Assembly: GCA_964526295.1 (NCBI GenBank)
Contig: CAZGKW010000004.1
Span: forward strand, 62,001 to 126,000
Source: CAZGKW01 sp964526295
GTDB taxonomy: Bacteria; Planctomycetota; Phycisphaerae; FEN-1346
Direction: 5' to 3'
Length of the DNA: 64,000 nt
Below are positions 17,341 through 25,593 of the stretch, piece by piece. The notes under the pieces were generated by a model that saw nothing but the letters and a program-made list of their open reading frames with translations, did not search any database and was not told where the DNA came from. The translations under genes were made by a program, and so were the position numbers. The number at the start of each line of letters is the position of its first letter. The first letter of the stretch is position 1.

Positions 17341-18234
17341 TCACCCCGCGGCGGTCCGCACGAAGTCCACAATCAGCAGCCCCACCACCGCCAGCACCAG
17401 GATGGCGAAGTACCGCGTCAGCCTCCGGCCGCCGATCTTGCCGCAGGTCCACGCCCCGATCTGGATGCCCACCGTGCTGCCCACCAGAAGCGCCATCGCC
17501 ACCCACAGGTTGACGTCGCCGGCCAGCCCGTACTTGATCGTCCCGGAGATCGAGCCGAAGACGATCACCCCGAGGCTGGTGCCGACCGCCACGTGCGGCC
17601 GGAGGCCCACCACGAGCAGCAGCAGCGGCATCATGAAGATCCCCCCGCCGATCCCCATCAGCCCACTCATGATCCCGATCGCAAGCCCTACCCCCACGAC
17701 CCCCGCGATGCTGACGCCCATCAGGTCGGCCCCCGGCAGGTCCACGTCGGGTCCCAGGCGCAGACGTTGAAGCAGCGACCGGCCCGACCGGTCGGCAGGG
17801 CGCCGCCTCAGAAGCATCGCCGCCGTCGCCACGAGCAGCACGATGTAGAGCCCGTGCATGATCAGCGTGTACGTCTCGGACTCGCCCGTGCCGAAGCGGT
17901 GATCCAGGAAATCGTTCAGGAACGCCCCGCCGACCGCCCCGCCGACCGCGCCGATCGCCATCAGGCCCGTGCTCCGCCACTCGACGTTCCGCATCCGAAG
18001 GTGACGCGACGCGCCCGCCGCGCTCGACCCGATCGTAAAGCACAGGCCGCTCGCCACCGCCACCCGGTAATCGATCCCGAACAGGAGGTTCAGGAGCGGC
18101 GTTACGAGGAACGCCCCGCCCACGCCGAACAGCCCCGTCAGGACGCCCACCACCAGCCCCAGCGCCGCCAGGGCCGCCCCCAGCACGAGACCCGAGAGGT
18201 GGGGCGATACGCTCTCCAGTCCGCCCATCGTCAC
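17341..18234 (-). CDS. TauE/SafE-type sulfite/organic-anion permease
   Basis: Polytopic inner-membrane protein, 297 aa, with two homologous halves: VGVLTGLFGVGGAFLVTPLLN and GIMSGLMGIGGGIFMMPLLLL, the Gly-rich repeats of TauE/SafE transporters. About eight hydrophobic segments can be counted. Family members export sulfite or sulfonates; substrate here is unknown. The GTG start at 18234 overlaps the stop of the upstream 42-codon gene (GTGA), implying translational coupling; an ATG at 18228 is an alternative two codons in. It is the last gene after hemC and the small membrane peptide. Confidence 0.88.
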   Translation of the reverse strand: MTMGGLESVSPHLSGLVLGAALAALGLVVGVLTGLFGVGGAFLVTPLLNLLFGIDYRVAVASGLCFTIGSSAAGASRHLRMRNVEWRSTGLMAIGAVGGAVGGAFLNDFLDHRFGTGESETYTLIMHGLYIVLLVATAAMLLRRRPADRSGRSLLQRLRLGPDVDLPGADLMGVSIAGVVGVGLAIGIMSGLMGIGGGIFMMPLLLLVVGLRPHVAVGTSLGVIVFGSISGTIKYGLAGDVNLWVAMALLVGSTVGIQIGAWTCGKIGGRRLTRYFAILVLAVVGLLIVDFVRTAAG

Positions 18235-18359
18235 TCGCCTTCCTCGCGGCTGCGAGGCCGTCCCCGGAGGCGGCAGACCCGCTCGAACACGTAGTCAAAC
18301 CCCAGGCCCCAGGCGAGCGGAACCACAATCAGCAGCAGGATCTCCAGCGCCTTCGCCAA
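18231..18359 (-). CDS. 42-residue membrane peptide between hemC and the TauE permease
   Basis: Small gene found by reading the 134 nt gap. It starts with TTG at 18359, behind a strong AGGAGGAC site 3 nt upstream that overlaps the hemC stop, and ends TGA at 18231 overlapping the next GTG. The product has one hydrophobic helix (LEILLLIVVPLAWGLGF, about residues 5-21) and a basic, charged C-terminus (RLRGRPRSREEGE). No family was recognised. The strong ribosome site, precise fit between neighbours and sensible topology argue that it is real. It could modulate the permease it is coupled to, or be a membrane tether. Confidence 0.6.
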   Translation of the reverse strand: MAKALEILLLIVVPLAWGLGFDYVFERVCRLRGRPRSREEGE

Positions 18360-18368
18360 CGTGTCCTC

Positions 18369-19295
18369 CTAGGCCCGCGGCTGGATGAACCGGTCCGCCC
18401 CCCGCGCGAGCAGCCGCTCGGCCAGCTGTGTCCCGACGCGGCCGGCCTCCGCCGCCGGGCCCGTCGTCCGCTCCCGCAGCGACTCCGTCCCGTCGGCGTC
18501 CAGCAGATACGCCTCCAGGACGAGCCGCCCGTCGGCCTCGGCGCGGCCGAGGACGCCAATCGGCGTCCGGCACCCGGCCCGGAGGCGGCGCAGGACCGCC
18601 CGCTCCGCCACGACCGCCTGCCGGTCCTCCTCGGCGTTCAGGGCCGCGATCAGCTGCCGGACGGCGTCGTCGTCCGCCCGGAACTCAAGGCCCAGGGCCC
18701 CCTGCCCTCCCGTCGGCAGCAGCACGTCCGTCGCGAACGGGGCGGCCCGCTCGCTCAACGCGCCGAGCCGCTCCAGGCCCGCCCGCGCCAGCACCGTCGC
18801 GTCTACCTGGCCGTCCTCGAGCTTCCGCAGGCGCGTATCGACGTTGCCGCGGAGCGGTACGACCTCGAGATCCGGCCGGGCCGCCAGCAGCATCGCCCGA
18901 CGACGGGGACTGCTGGTTCCGACTCGGGCCCCCTCCGGCAGGCTCTCAAGGGCCGCCCCGTCGACCGTCACGAGGCAGTCCCGCGGGTCGGCCCGCTCCG
19001 GCACCGACGCCTCGACCTCCAGCCCGTCGGGCAAAACGGTCGGCACGTCTTTCATCGAGTGGACCGCCAGGTCGACCCGTCCGTCGAGGAGCGCTTCCTC
19101 CAGCTCCTTGACGAAGAACCCCACGCCCGGCAGCCGCTCCAGCGGCGCCTCGGCCTGTCGGTCGCCCGTCGTGCGGACCGCCTCGACCCGCACGTCCAGG
19201 CCCGGCCAGGCGGCACGCAGACCCGCCGTCACCGACTCGCACTGGGCGAGGGCGAGGTGGCTGGCCCGGCTGCCGATGACAAGCGGCTCACTCAT
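18369..19295 (-). CDS. hemC: Porphobilinogen deaminase (hydroxymethylbilane synthase)
   Basis: Polymerises four porphobilinogens to hydroxymethylbilane. 308 aa from the ATG at 19295, which gives the family N-terminus MSEPLVIGSRASHLALAQ. Catalytic-site motifs AVHSMKDVP and GTSSPRRRAML are intact, and the dipyrromethane-cofactor cysteine is in RAGCRTPIG. No ribosome site is visible; the predicted promoter places the transcript start only about 4 nt upstream, so translation may be essentially leaderless. The 42-codon gene follows after 9 nt. hemB, the preceding enzyme, is at the window start. Confidence 0.96.
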   Translation of the reverse strand: MSEPLVIGSRASHLALAQCESVTAGLRAAWPGLDVRVEAVRTTGDRQAEAPLERLPGVGFFVKELEEALLDGRVDLAVHSMKDVPTVLPDGLEVEASVPERADPRDCLVTVDGAALESLPEGARVGTSSPRRRAMLLAARPDLEVVPLRGNVDTRLRKLEDGQVDATVLARAGLERLGALSERAAPFATDVLLPTGGQGALGLEFRADDDAVRQLIAALNAEEDRQAVVAERAVLRRLRAGCRTPIGVLGRAEADGRLVLEAYLLDADGTESLRERTTGPAAEAGRVGTQLAERLLARGADRFIQPRA

Positions 19296-19305
19296 GGGCG
19301 GCGAC

Positions 19306-19334
19306 ACCATAGGGCAAACAGGGACCGCCTGCAA
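19306..19334 (-). promoter_or_regulatory. Promoter of hemC (near-leaderless)
   Basis: On the minus strand TTGCAG (19334-19329), 17 bp spacer, TATGGT (19311-19306). It predicts a start near 19299, about 4 nt before the hemC ATG. It is divergent from the promoter at 19383-19411. Confidence 0.5.
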
Positions 19335-19382
19335 GGACTACCCCACAGGGCGGACCTTTCATTCAGCGTTTTGCGGTTTTCG

Positions 19383-19411
19383 TTGACCGCGGGCCTTCGG
19401 CGTGGCAAACT
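19383..19411 (+). promoter_or_regulatory. Promoter of the SDR gene
   Basis: TTGACC at 19383-19388, 17 bp spacer, CAAACT at 19406-19411; a short leader with GGAGGG at 19429-19434 follows. Confidence 0.5.
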
Positions 19412-19439
19412 CCCGGCGCGCACCCTTCGGAGGGACCCC

Positions 19440-20372
19440 ATGGCCGAGGCCGCCCGGACGGTCTTCGTCACCGGCGGGACGGGTTTCGTCGGGCGCCGCG
19501 TCGTGGCCCGGCTCCTGGCGGGGGGTCGCTGCGTCCGGGCCCTGGTCCGGCCCGGCTCGCAGGGGCGCCTCCCCGACGGCGAGCGGGTCACGGCCTGCCC
19601 TGGCGACGTCCGCAACCCGGCCGAGCTCATCGAAGCCACCCGCGGGGCCGATGCGGCCGTCCACCTCGTCGGCATCCTCCGCGAGAAGGCGGACGCCACG
19701 TTCCGGGCCGTTCACGTCGAGGGGACCGAGAACGTCATCCGGGCCTGCCGTGCGGCCGGCATCCGCCGCCTCCTCCACATGAGCGCCCTCGGCGTGGCCC
19801 GAGGCATCGACGCGCCTTACATGGTCTCGAAGCAGAAGGCCGAGGACGCCGTCCTCGCGTCAGGCCTCGACTGGACGATCTTCCGGCCCGGCATCATCCA
19901 CGGACCACGCGGCGACTTCATGGTCCAGATGGCCCGGATGGTCTCCCGCAAGGGCCCCATGCCCCTCATCGGGGCGGGCCGGCAGACGCTCCAGCCCGTC
20001 TGGGTCGAGGACGTGGCCGAGCTGTTCGCCCGGGCCCTCGACCGGCCGATCAGCATCTCGCGGACCTACGAGGTGGGCGGCCCCCAGGTCCTCCAGCTCC
20101 GAGACTTCTTCACCATCCTGTCGCGGGCCATCCGGGGCCGGGGCAAGACCTTCGTGCCGATCCCCGTCCCTATCGTGCGGCTCGCGGCCTGGCTCGAGGC
20201 CAAGGTCACCTCCAACCCGGCCCTCACGCCCGACGAGCTGACGATGCTGCTGGAGGCGCGGCCCTGCAACACGCGGCCGATGGAAGTGGACTTCGGCGTG
20301 CAGCCGGCTTGCTTCGAGGATACACTGGCCGAGTACGCCGACGAGCTGAAGCAGGCGGCCGGGCTCGCCTGA
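19440..20372 (+). CDS. Atypical SDR (NDUFA9-like NAD(P)-binding epimerase family)
   Basis: Rossmann-fold protein of 310 aa with TGGTGFVGRRV as the dinucleotide motif, ending in a helix-rich C-terminal part (ALTPDELTMLLEARPCNT). The catalytic region reads YMVSKQKAEDAV, keeping Tyr and Lys in a Y-x3-K arrangement. Similarity in layout is to the NDUFA9/complex-I-assembly-like atypical SDR group rather than sugar epimerases; FRPGIIHGPRGDF is typical of that group. GGAGGG precedes the ATG. Substrate is unknown; candidates are a quinone-, lipid- or sterol-related compound. It stands before a small membrane protein and the synthetase gene. Confidence 0.8.
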   Translation: MAEAARTVFVTGGTGFVGRRVVARLLAGGRCVRALVRPGSQGRLPDGERVTACPGDVRNPAELIEATRGADAAVHLVGILREKADATFRAVHVEGTENVIRACRAAGIRRLLHMSALGVARGIDAPYMVSKQKAEDAVLASGLDWTIFRPGIIHGPRGDFMVQMARMVSRKGPMPLIGAGRQTLQPVWVEDVAELFARALDRPISISRTYEVGGPQVLQLRDFFTILSRAIRGRGKTFVPIPVPIVRLAAWLEAKVTSNPALTPDELTMLLEARPCNTRPMEVDFGVQPACFEDTLAEYADELKQAAGLA

Positions 20373-20459
20373 GCCGGTTCGCCGCACCAGCGCATAAGCC
20401 TGGCGCCTTGCGGACAGCACCCGGGGCGCCGTCATCGCCGGAACCCAGGGAGGGAAACC

Positions 20460-20708
20460 ATGGCCCAAAGCATTCAACCATTGATGGAGGAAACGGCCGA
20501 GGCGGTCGTCACGAACGGCCAGCTCCTCGAGGCCATGCAGGACCTGGCGGACAAGATCGACAGCCTGGGCCTGTTCGCCCTGGGCTTGGCGGTCCTGGTC
20601 CTCCTGCTGGGCCTGTTCGTGACCCGCGGTCAGCGGCGGATCGCCCGCAACCAGATCGAGCTGGCCGACCTGGCCCGCAAGAGCCTCGCCTCGAAGGTCG
20701 GCGAGTAG
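20460..20708 (+). CDS. Small single-span membrane protein (82 aa)
   Basis: Unrecognised protein. Residues 1-35 form an amphipathic, acidic helical segment (MEETAEAVVTNGQLLEAMQ), residues 36-55 a strong membrane helix (LGLFALGLAVLVLLLGLFV), and the C-terminus RGQRRIARNQIELADLARK is basic and helical. AGGGAGGG lies 5 nt before the ATG. The gene precedes the divergent seryl-tRNA synthetase by 16 nt on the same strand, so co-transcription is likely, but no functional link is known. Confidence 0.7.
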   Translation: MAQSIQPLMEETAEAVVTNGQLLEAMQDLADKIDSLGLFALGLAVLVLLLGLFVTRGQRRIARNQIELADLARKSLASKVGE

Positions 20709-20724
20709 CGGCGGCTGGTCCGCC

Positions 20725-22002
20725 ATGCTCGACCTGGCACTGGTTCGCGGCGAGCCGGCCCGCGTCAAGGCCGCCCTGGCCCGCCGCGGCGTCGGGCCGG
20801 AGGCCATCGACCGGGCCACCGAGATTGACGACCGGTGGCTGGCGCGGCAGGAGGTGGCCGAGGTCCTGCACGTCCGCCGCCGCCGGATCGCCGAGGAGGT
20901 GGCCGACCGACGCCGCGCCGGCGCCGACACCGAGGAGATCGAGGCCCTCGGCCGGGAGGTCGGGGCGGAGCTTCGCGGCGCTGAGAGCGAACTGGCCGAC
21001 CTGGAGGCCGCCCGGCGCCAGGCCCTGGCCGACCTGCCGAACCTCCCCCGCACGGACGTTCCCGACGACCCGACGCCTGAGGCCGCGGGGCCCCCCGCCT
21101 GGCCCTACCCCTTCCCTCCGCTCCACCACGCCGACCTCCTGGAGACCCTCGGCCTGGCGTCCCCTGCCGAGCAGGCTGCCACCGGCCGGGGGTTCCTGAC
21201 GTGGCGGGAGCCGGGAGCCCGGCTCGTCCGGGCCCTGGTAGCTTTTATGCTGGACCTCCATGCCCGCGAGCACGGCTACGACGAGGTGCGGTGCCCGGCC
21301 CTCGCCACGGCCGACCAACTCTTCGGCTCGGGCCACCTGCCCACGCTCCGGGAAAAGATGTTCGCGGTCGAATCGCCCGGTGGCAGACAGCTCTACCTCG
21401 TCCCGCGGGCCGAGCCGCACCTGGCGACCCTCTACGCCGGCCAAACGCTCGAACCCGGGTCTCTGCCGCGCCGGTTCGTGGCGGCCGGGCCGGCCTTCCG
21501 GGCTGAGCTGGGCAGCCACGGCCGGACCGGCCGGGGCCTGTTGCGTCTCCACGAGTTCCCCACGGTCGAGCTGTACGTCTTCTGCCGCCCCGACCAGGGT
21601 GACGCCGAGCTCGACCGGTCGGTCGCGGCCGCCGAGGCGGTTGTGGGGCGCCTCGGCCTTCCTTACCGCCGGCGGCCCCGCCCGGCCCCGCGCCTCAGCC
21701 ACGCCGCCGCCAGGACAGTCGATCTGGAGGTCTGGGCACCCGGCGTGGCCGAGTGGCTCCCCGTGGCGGCCCTTTCGGACTTCACGGACTACCAGGCCCG
21801 GCGGACGAATACCCGTTTCTCAGGGCCGCACGGCGCGGCCGACCTCGTCCGCACGCTCGGAGGCGCGGCCGTGGCCGTGCCCCGGCTGTTCGCAGCCCTT
21901 CTGGAGAACGGCCAGCAGTGGGACGGGGCCGTGCGGCTGCCCGCGGCGCTCGAAGGGCACGTCCCGGACCTCGTCCTCCGCCCGCCTGCGTTGAACTCTT
22001 GA
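20725..22002 (+). CDS. Divergent seryl-tRNA synthetase-like protein
   Basis: Class II synthetase of SerRS architecture, 425 aa: N-terminal long coiled-coil arm (about 30-105), then a catalytic domain with motif 2 FRAELGSHGR (258-267) and motif 3 region (350-392). The overall alignment to SerRS is easy, including FTDYQARR and LLENGQ. However, serine-site residues are changed: canonical P-T-A-E is PRAE (227-230) and canonical N-G-S-G-L-A-V-G-R is GGAAVAVPR (379-387). Threonine, asparagine and serine contacts are therefore lost, while the motif 3 arginine remains. It may be a paralogue with another role or a strongly drifted SerRS. A second, canonical serS elsewhere in the genome would settle it. 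Confidence 0.75.
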   Translation: MLDLALVRGEPARVKAALARRGVGPEAIDRATEIDDRWLARQEVAEVLHVRRRRIAEEVADRRRAGADTEEIEALGREVGAELRGAESELADLEAARRQALADLPNLPRTDVPDDPTPEAAGPPAWPYPFPPLHHADLLETLGLASPAEQAATGRGFLTWREPGARLVRALVAFMLDLHAREHGYDEVRCPALATADQLFGSGHLPTLREKMFAVESPGGRQLYLVPRAEPHLATLYAGQTLEPGSLPRRFVAAGPAFRAELGSHGRTGRGLLRLHEFPTVELYVFCRPDQGDAELDRSVAAAEAVVGRLGLPYRRRPRPAPRLSHAAARTVDLEVWAPGVAEWLPVAALSDFTDYQARRTNTRFSGPHGAADLVRTLGGAAVAVPRLFAALLENGQQWDGAVRLPAALEGHVPDLVLRPPALNS

Positions 22003-22053
22003 CGGCCCCCCTCATTCCCCTTGCGTTGGGGGGGACTGGCAGGGCTTTCGCCC

Positions 22054-22082
22054 TTGCAGGGGGGCCGGCGGGCGTCTATCAT
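22054..22082 (+). promoter_or_regulatory. Promoter of the tandem-kinase gene
   Basis: TTGCAG at 22054-22059, 17 bp spacer, TATCAT at 22077-22082. The predicted start near 22089 excludes earlier in-frame start codons and supports the ATG at 22147. Confidence 0.5.
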
Positions 22083-22146
22083 GCCCCAAGCGCGTCCGGC
22101 CCATCGGACGCAAGGCGGTGCCGCGCGGGCGCCTTGGTCCCACCGA

Positions 22147-23859
22147 ATGCTCCAGACACGGGTCATCGAGCGCGGCGGCAGGCGGTGGCACATGGTCGCG
22201 GACGTCGCCGACCGCCTTCTGGCCGACGGCTGGCCTCCCGACGACCCCCACCGGCTGCACCTGGTCAAACGTGGTCGCGGACGGGACGTCTTCCGCTTCA
22301 CTTGTGCCGGCCGCGACTACTTTCTGAAGGCCTACCGGGGCCTCGGCCTGGGTCGGCGTCTGCGGGCCCGTCTCGGCTGGGGCCCGGCCCAACGGGAGTG
22401 GGAAGCCCTCCACCGGGCGGCCGGGGTCGGCCTCGACGTCCCCCGGGCGGTGGCCCTGGCGACCGGCCCGCGCGAGGCCGTCGTCACGGAGGCCGTCCCC
22501 GACGCCCGGCGGCTCGACGAGTACCTCTTCGAGCGGTACTTCGAGCCCCTTCCGAGCGACCCGCCCTACCCGGGGGCCCGTCCGCCGGAGCTGGTGGCCG
22601 TGTTCCGCCGCCGCTGCACGCCGCCCGAGGGGACCATCCCGCCGGCGGCCCTGGCGGCGAAGCTGGCCGACCTGGTGGCCCGCCTCGCCGAGGCCGACCT
22701 TTTCCTGCCGGACCTCCATGCGGGGAACCTGCTGGTCGCCGAGGCGGCCGGGACCTGGCGGCTGGTTCTGGTGGACTTGGCCGAGGCGGTCCGTCCCGCG
22801 CCGCCGGAAGCGGTCCTCGGGCACTTGGCGCGGCTGGAGCACTTCTTCGAACCCATTGCATCCGCCGCCGAACGCCTCCGATGCCATCGGCACCTGGCCG
22901 ACGTGCTGCCGGGCACGCCTGGGGCGGTGGCGGTCGTCCGGGCTACGGCGTCGTATCGTGAGCGGTTCTACGCCAGGCGCGACCGGCGAACCCGGCGCAA
23001 ATCGAAGTACTTCCGCCGCCTCCGGGCCGATGGCTGGCGGGGGTGGGCAACCGCCGACTGGGCCGAGGACGCCGAACGGTTCCTCGCCTCCGAAGATGCC
23101 GAATGCGAGCCCGACGGGGCGGGGATGAAACAGGGCCGAAGCGCGAGCGTCTGGCGAATCGCCCTGCCGGGCGGCCGCGCGCTGGTCCTGAAGCGTGACC
23201 GGCGGGCCGCCCGGCGGCGTTTCGGCGGCGCCCGGCCGTCGCGGTCCGTCCGTGGGTTCCGTAAAGGGCACGCCCTGCTGATCCGCGGCGTCGCGACGGC
23301 CCGGCCGGCGTTTGCCGTGGACCGCCGCGAGGGGGCCGGGGCCGAGACGCTCCTGGGAACTGAGCCGGTTCCCGGGGGGTTGGCCTTGAACGCGTACCTC
23401 CGGGGCGGCCCGCCGCCCTCCCACCGGCGTCGCTTGGCCCGGCGGCTGGCCCGGCTGATTCGCCGGCTCCACAACGCCGGCTACAGCCATCGCGACCTGA
23501 AGGCGCCGAACATTGTCGTGGCAACCGACCCACCGGACAATCCACGGCCGTTCCTGGTGGACCTGGACGGTCTGCGTCGCCGCCGGCACGTCTCGGACGG
23601 GAGGCGGGCCCGCGACCTGATGCGCTTGAGCGTCAGCCTCGACGAATGGGGCGTGGGCCGGGCGACCGACCGCCTCCGGTTCCTCCGGGCCTACCTGGGC
23701 CACGCGGGGGGCCCGTCGGCTATTACGGTCCTCGGCCGGGCTCGCGGCCGGACGGGGCCCGGCCGGCGGCTCCGCCGATGGTGGACCCGGATCGAGCGGG
23801 CCGGCCGGCGAAAGGCGGCAGCCCTGAGGCGAAAGCGGGGGGCCCTGCGGCTCGAATGA
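22147..23859 (+). CDS. Tandem WaaP/Kdo-kinase-like lipopolysaccharide kinase
   Basis: Two protein-kinase-fold domains in one 570-aa chain, both like the lipopolysaccharide heptose/Kdo kinases. Domain 1 (about 45-240) has Lys61 in YFLKAY, the catalytic loop DLHAGN (189-194) and metal Asp210 in VDLAEA. Domain 2 (about 330-515) has Lys349 in LVLKRD, HRDLKAPN (448-455) and VDLDG (471-475). Both sets look catalytically competent. The stop overlaps the start of a GT9 heptosyltransferase (ATGA at 23856-23859), which strongly suggests phosphorylation of LPS core sugar. The chain is very Arg-rich, fitting a membrane-surface enzyme. The two domains share few residues beyond the kinase core, so this is not a recent duplication. 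Confidence 0.82.
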   Translation: MLQTRVIERGGRRWHMVADVADRLLADGWPPDDPHRLHLVKRGRGRDVFRFTCAGRDYFLKAYRGLGLGRRLRARLGWGPAQREWEALHRAAGVGLDVPRAVALATGPREAVVTEAVPDARRLDEYLFERYFEPLPSDPPYPGARPPELVAVFRRRCTPPEGTIPPAALAAKLADLVARLAEADLFLPDLHAGNLLVAEAAGTWRLVLVDLAEAVRPAPPEAVLGHLARLEHFFEPIASAAERLRCHRHLADVLPGTPGAVAVVRATASYRERFYARRDRRTRRKSKYFRRLRADGWRGWATADWAEDAERFLASEDAECEPDGAGMKQGRSASVWRIALPGGRALVLKRDRRAARRRFGGARPSRSVRGFRKGHALLIRGVATARPAFAVDRREGAGAETLLGTEPVPGGLALNAYLRGGPPPSHRRRLARRLARLIRRLHNAGYSHRDLKAPNIVVATDPPDNPRPFLVDLDGLRRRRHVSDGRRARDLMRLSVSLDEWGVGRATDRLRFLRAYLGHAGGPSAITVLGRARGRTGPGRRLRRWWTRIERAGRRKAAALRRKRGALRLE

Positions 23860-24929
23860 ACTACTCCCGGACGCTGATCATCAAGCCGTCCTCGATGGGC
23901 GACGTCGTCCAGGCCCTGCCCGTGCTGACCGCCCTCAAGGAGCAGTACCCTCGGGCCCGGGTGTGGTGGCTGGTGGCCAAGCCGCTGACGGGTCTCCTCG
24001 AGGGTCACCCCCGCCTGGCCGGGCTGGTGCCTTTCGATCGGCACCGGCTGGCCCGGGCCGGGCGGAGCTTCCGGGCCACGGAGGCGCTGTTCGGATTTCT
24101 GCACGGCTTGCGGCGGCGGCGGTTCACGACGGTCCTCGACCTTCAGGGGCTGTTTCGCAGCGGGGTCATGGCCCTCGCGACGGGGGCGCCGAACCGGATC
24201 GGGTTCCACTCGGCCCGGGAGCTGGCGCCGCTGTTCTACACGCGGGAGGTCTCGGTACGGGCCCCCGAGCCGCACGCCGTCGACCGGTACCTGGCGTTGG
24301 CCCGTGCGGCGGGCCTTGACGTGCCGCCCCAACGGTCGGACCATCTGCCGGTTTCGTCGGAGGCGCGGGCATCGGCCCGGGCCCGGCTGGAAGCCGAGGG
24401 CCTCTCACCGGGGGCGCCCGTGCTAGGCATCTGCCCCTGGGCCCGTTGGCCGACGAAAGCGTGGCCGGCGGAGCGTTTCGGGCGTGTCGCCGCCGATGCC
24501 GCCCGCCGGCCCGGGGCCCGGGCGGTGATCGTGGGAAGCGAAGAAGCGTCGGCCTCGGCGCAGACGATTGTCGATGAGACGGTTCGAGGCGGGGCCGACG
24601 CTCCGCCTATTGACCTGACGGGCCGGACCACGTTAAAAGAGCTTGTCGCCGTCATCGCCGAGATGCGGGTCCTCGTGACGAACGACTCGGGGCCGATGCA
24701 CGTCGCCGCCGCGGTGGGCACCCCCACGGTCGCCATCTTCGGGCCGACCAACCCCCGGCGAACCGGGCCCTGGGGACCCGCTCACCGGGTGATCGCCGGC
24801 CGGGCTGCATGCAGCCCGTGCTATCGCCGACAGTGCCTGCTGGGCGGCACGGAGACGATCCGCTGCCTCAAGAACGTCACCGCCGAGGAGGTCTCGGAGC
24901 TGGTCGTCGACGCATGGGAGACCCCGTGA
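23856..24929 (+). CDS. GT9 lipopolysaccharide heptosyltransferase
   Basis: Cytosolic face GT-B enzyme adding heptose (or a related sugar) to the LPS inner core, 357 aa. N-terminal KPSSMGDVVQALPVLTAL is the GT9 signature, LDLQGLFRSG the acceptor side, and the C-terminal half has LGICPWARWPTKAWP and VTNDSGPMHVAAAVGTPTV, the ADP-heptose binding region. It is coupled by a 4-nt overlap to the tandem-kinase gene. Four cysteines near the C-terminus (AACSPCYRRQC) are a common GT9 embellishment. The precise WaaC/WaaF/WaaQ-type specificity cannot be assigned by eye. Confidence 0.9.
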   Translation: MNYSRTLIIKPSSMGDVVQALPVLTALKEQYPRARVWWLVAKPLTGLLEGHPRLAGLVPFDRHRLARAGRSFRATEALFGFLHGLRRRRFTTVLDLQGLFRSGVMALATGAPNRIGFHSARELAPLFYTREVSVRAPEPHAVDRYLALARAAGLDVPPQRSDHLPVSSEARASARARLEAEGLSPGAPVLGICPWARWPTKAWPAERFGRVAADAARRPGARAVIVGSEEASASAQTIVDETVRGGADAPPIDLTGRTTLKELVAVIAEMRVLVTNDSGPMHVAAAVGTPTVAIFGPTNPRRTGPWGPAHRVIAGRAACSPCYRRQCLLGGTETIRCLKNVTAEEVSELVVDAWETP

Positions 24930-24965
24930 CGGGGCCCGGCCGGCGGCCGGAGAGAGGCACAGGAC

Positions 24966-25577
24966 ATGCCCGTTCGGAGAGGATGGCGTCGCGTACGGGC
25001 CTGGTTCATCCGGTTGCTCCGCTTGGACGCCTCGGCCCGGCAGATCGCCCTGGGCACGGCGATCGGCACGTTCATCGCCTTCACGCCGACCGTCGGGCTC
25101 CAGATGCTGCTGGTGTTCCTCGTCACGAGCGTGGTCCCGGCGAACCGGGCGGCCGGACTGCCCATGGTCTGGGTCACCAACCCGGCGACCATCGTGCCGG
25201 TCTACACGTTCAACCTGTTCGTCGGGCTGAAGCTGACCGGCGGGTCCGAGGTCTTGCTGGGGACGTTCGAGGCGGCCGTTTCGGAGCTTGCGGCGATGGA
25301 CCTGCCCTGGTGGACGCTCGTAGGGCGGTGGTGGGACGTGGCGATGACGGTCGCGGTTCCGCTGTGGGTCGGCAGCGCCGTCGTGGGCCTGGTGGCCGCC
25401 GGGGCGGCCTACACCGTCATGTTCCACCTGATCCGCGGGTACCGGCGGCTGCACGCCCGGCGCCGTGCCGCCGGGGCCAGACGACGCGAACGCCGGTCGG
25501 CCACCGGGAGGACGGCGCTCGACCGGCAGACGCCTGAGGGCCGGGCCCCGGACGGGCCGCCGACCGCCGCACCCTGA
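24966..25577 (+). CDS. DUF2062 membrane protein
   Basis: 203-aa inner-membrane protein of the DUF2062 family, recognised by ARQIALGTAIGTFIAFTPTVGLQM and the following WVTNPATIVPVYTFN. Three hydrophobic segments are visible (about 28-60, 65-90, 125-155), and the C-terminal 45 residues are Arg-rich and probably cytosolic. GAGAGG precedes the ATG. The family often accompanies glycosyltransferases and lipid-envelope genes; here it follows the heptosyltransferase by 36 nt, so the same operon is likely. Molecular function is not established. Confidence 0.85.
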   Translation: MPVRRGWRRVRAWFIRLLRLDASARQIALGTAIGTFIAFTPTVGLQMLLVFLVTSVVPANRAAGLPMVWVTNPATIVPVYTFNLFVGLKLTGGSEVLLGTFEAAVSELAAMDLPWWTLVGRWWDVAMTVAVPLWVGSAVVGLVAAGAAYTVMFHLIRGYRRLHARRRAAGARRRERRSATGRTALDRQTPEGRAPDGPPTAAP

Positions 25578-25593
25578 AACGCCCGGAGCATTC

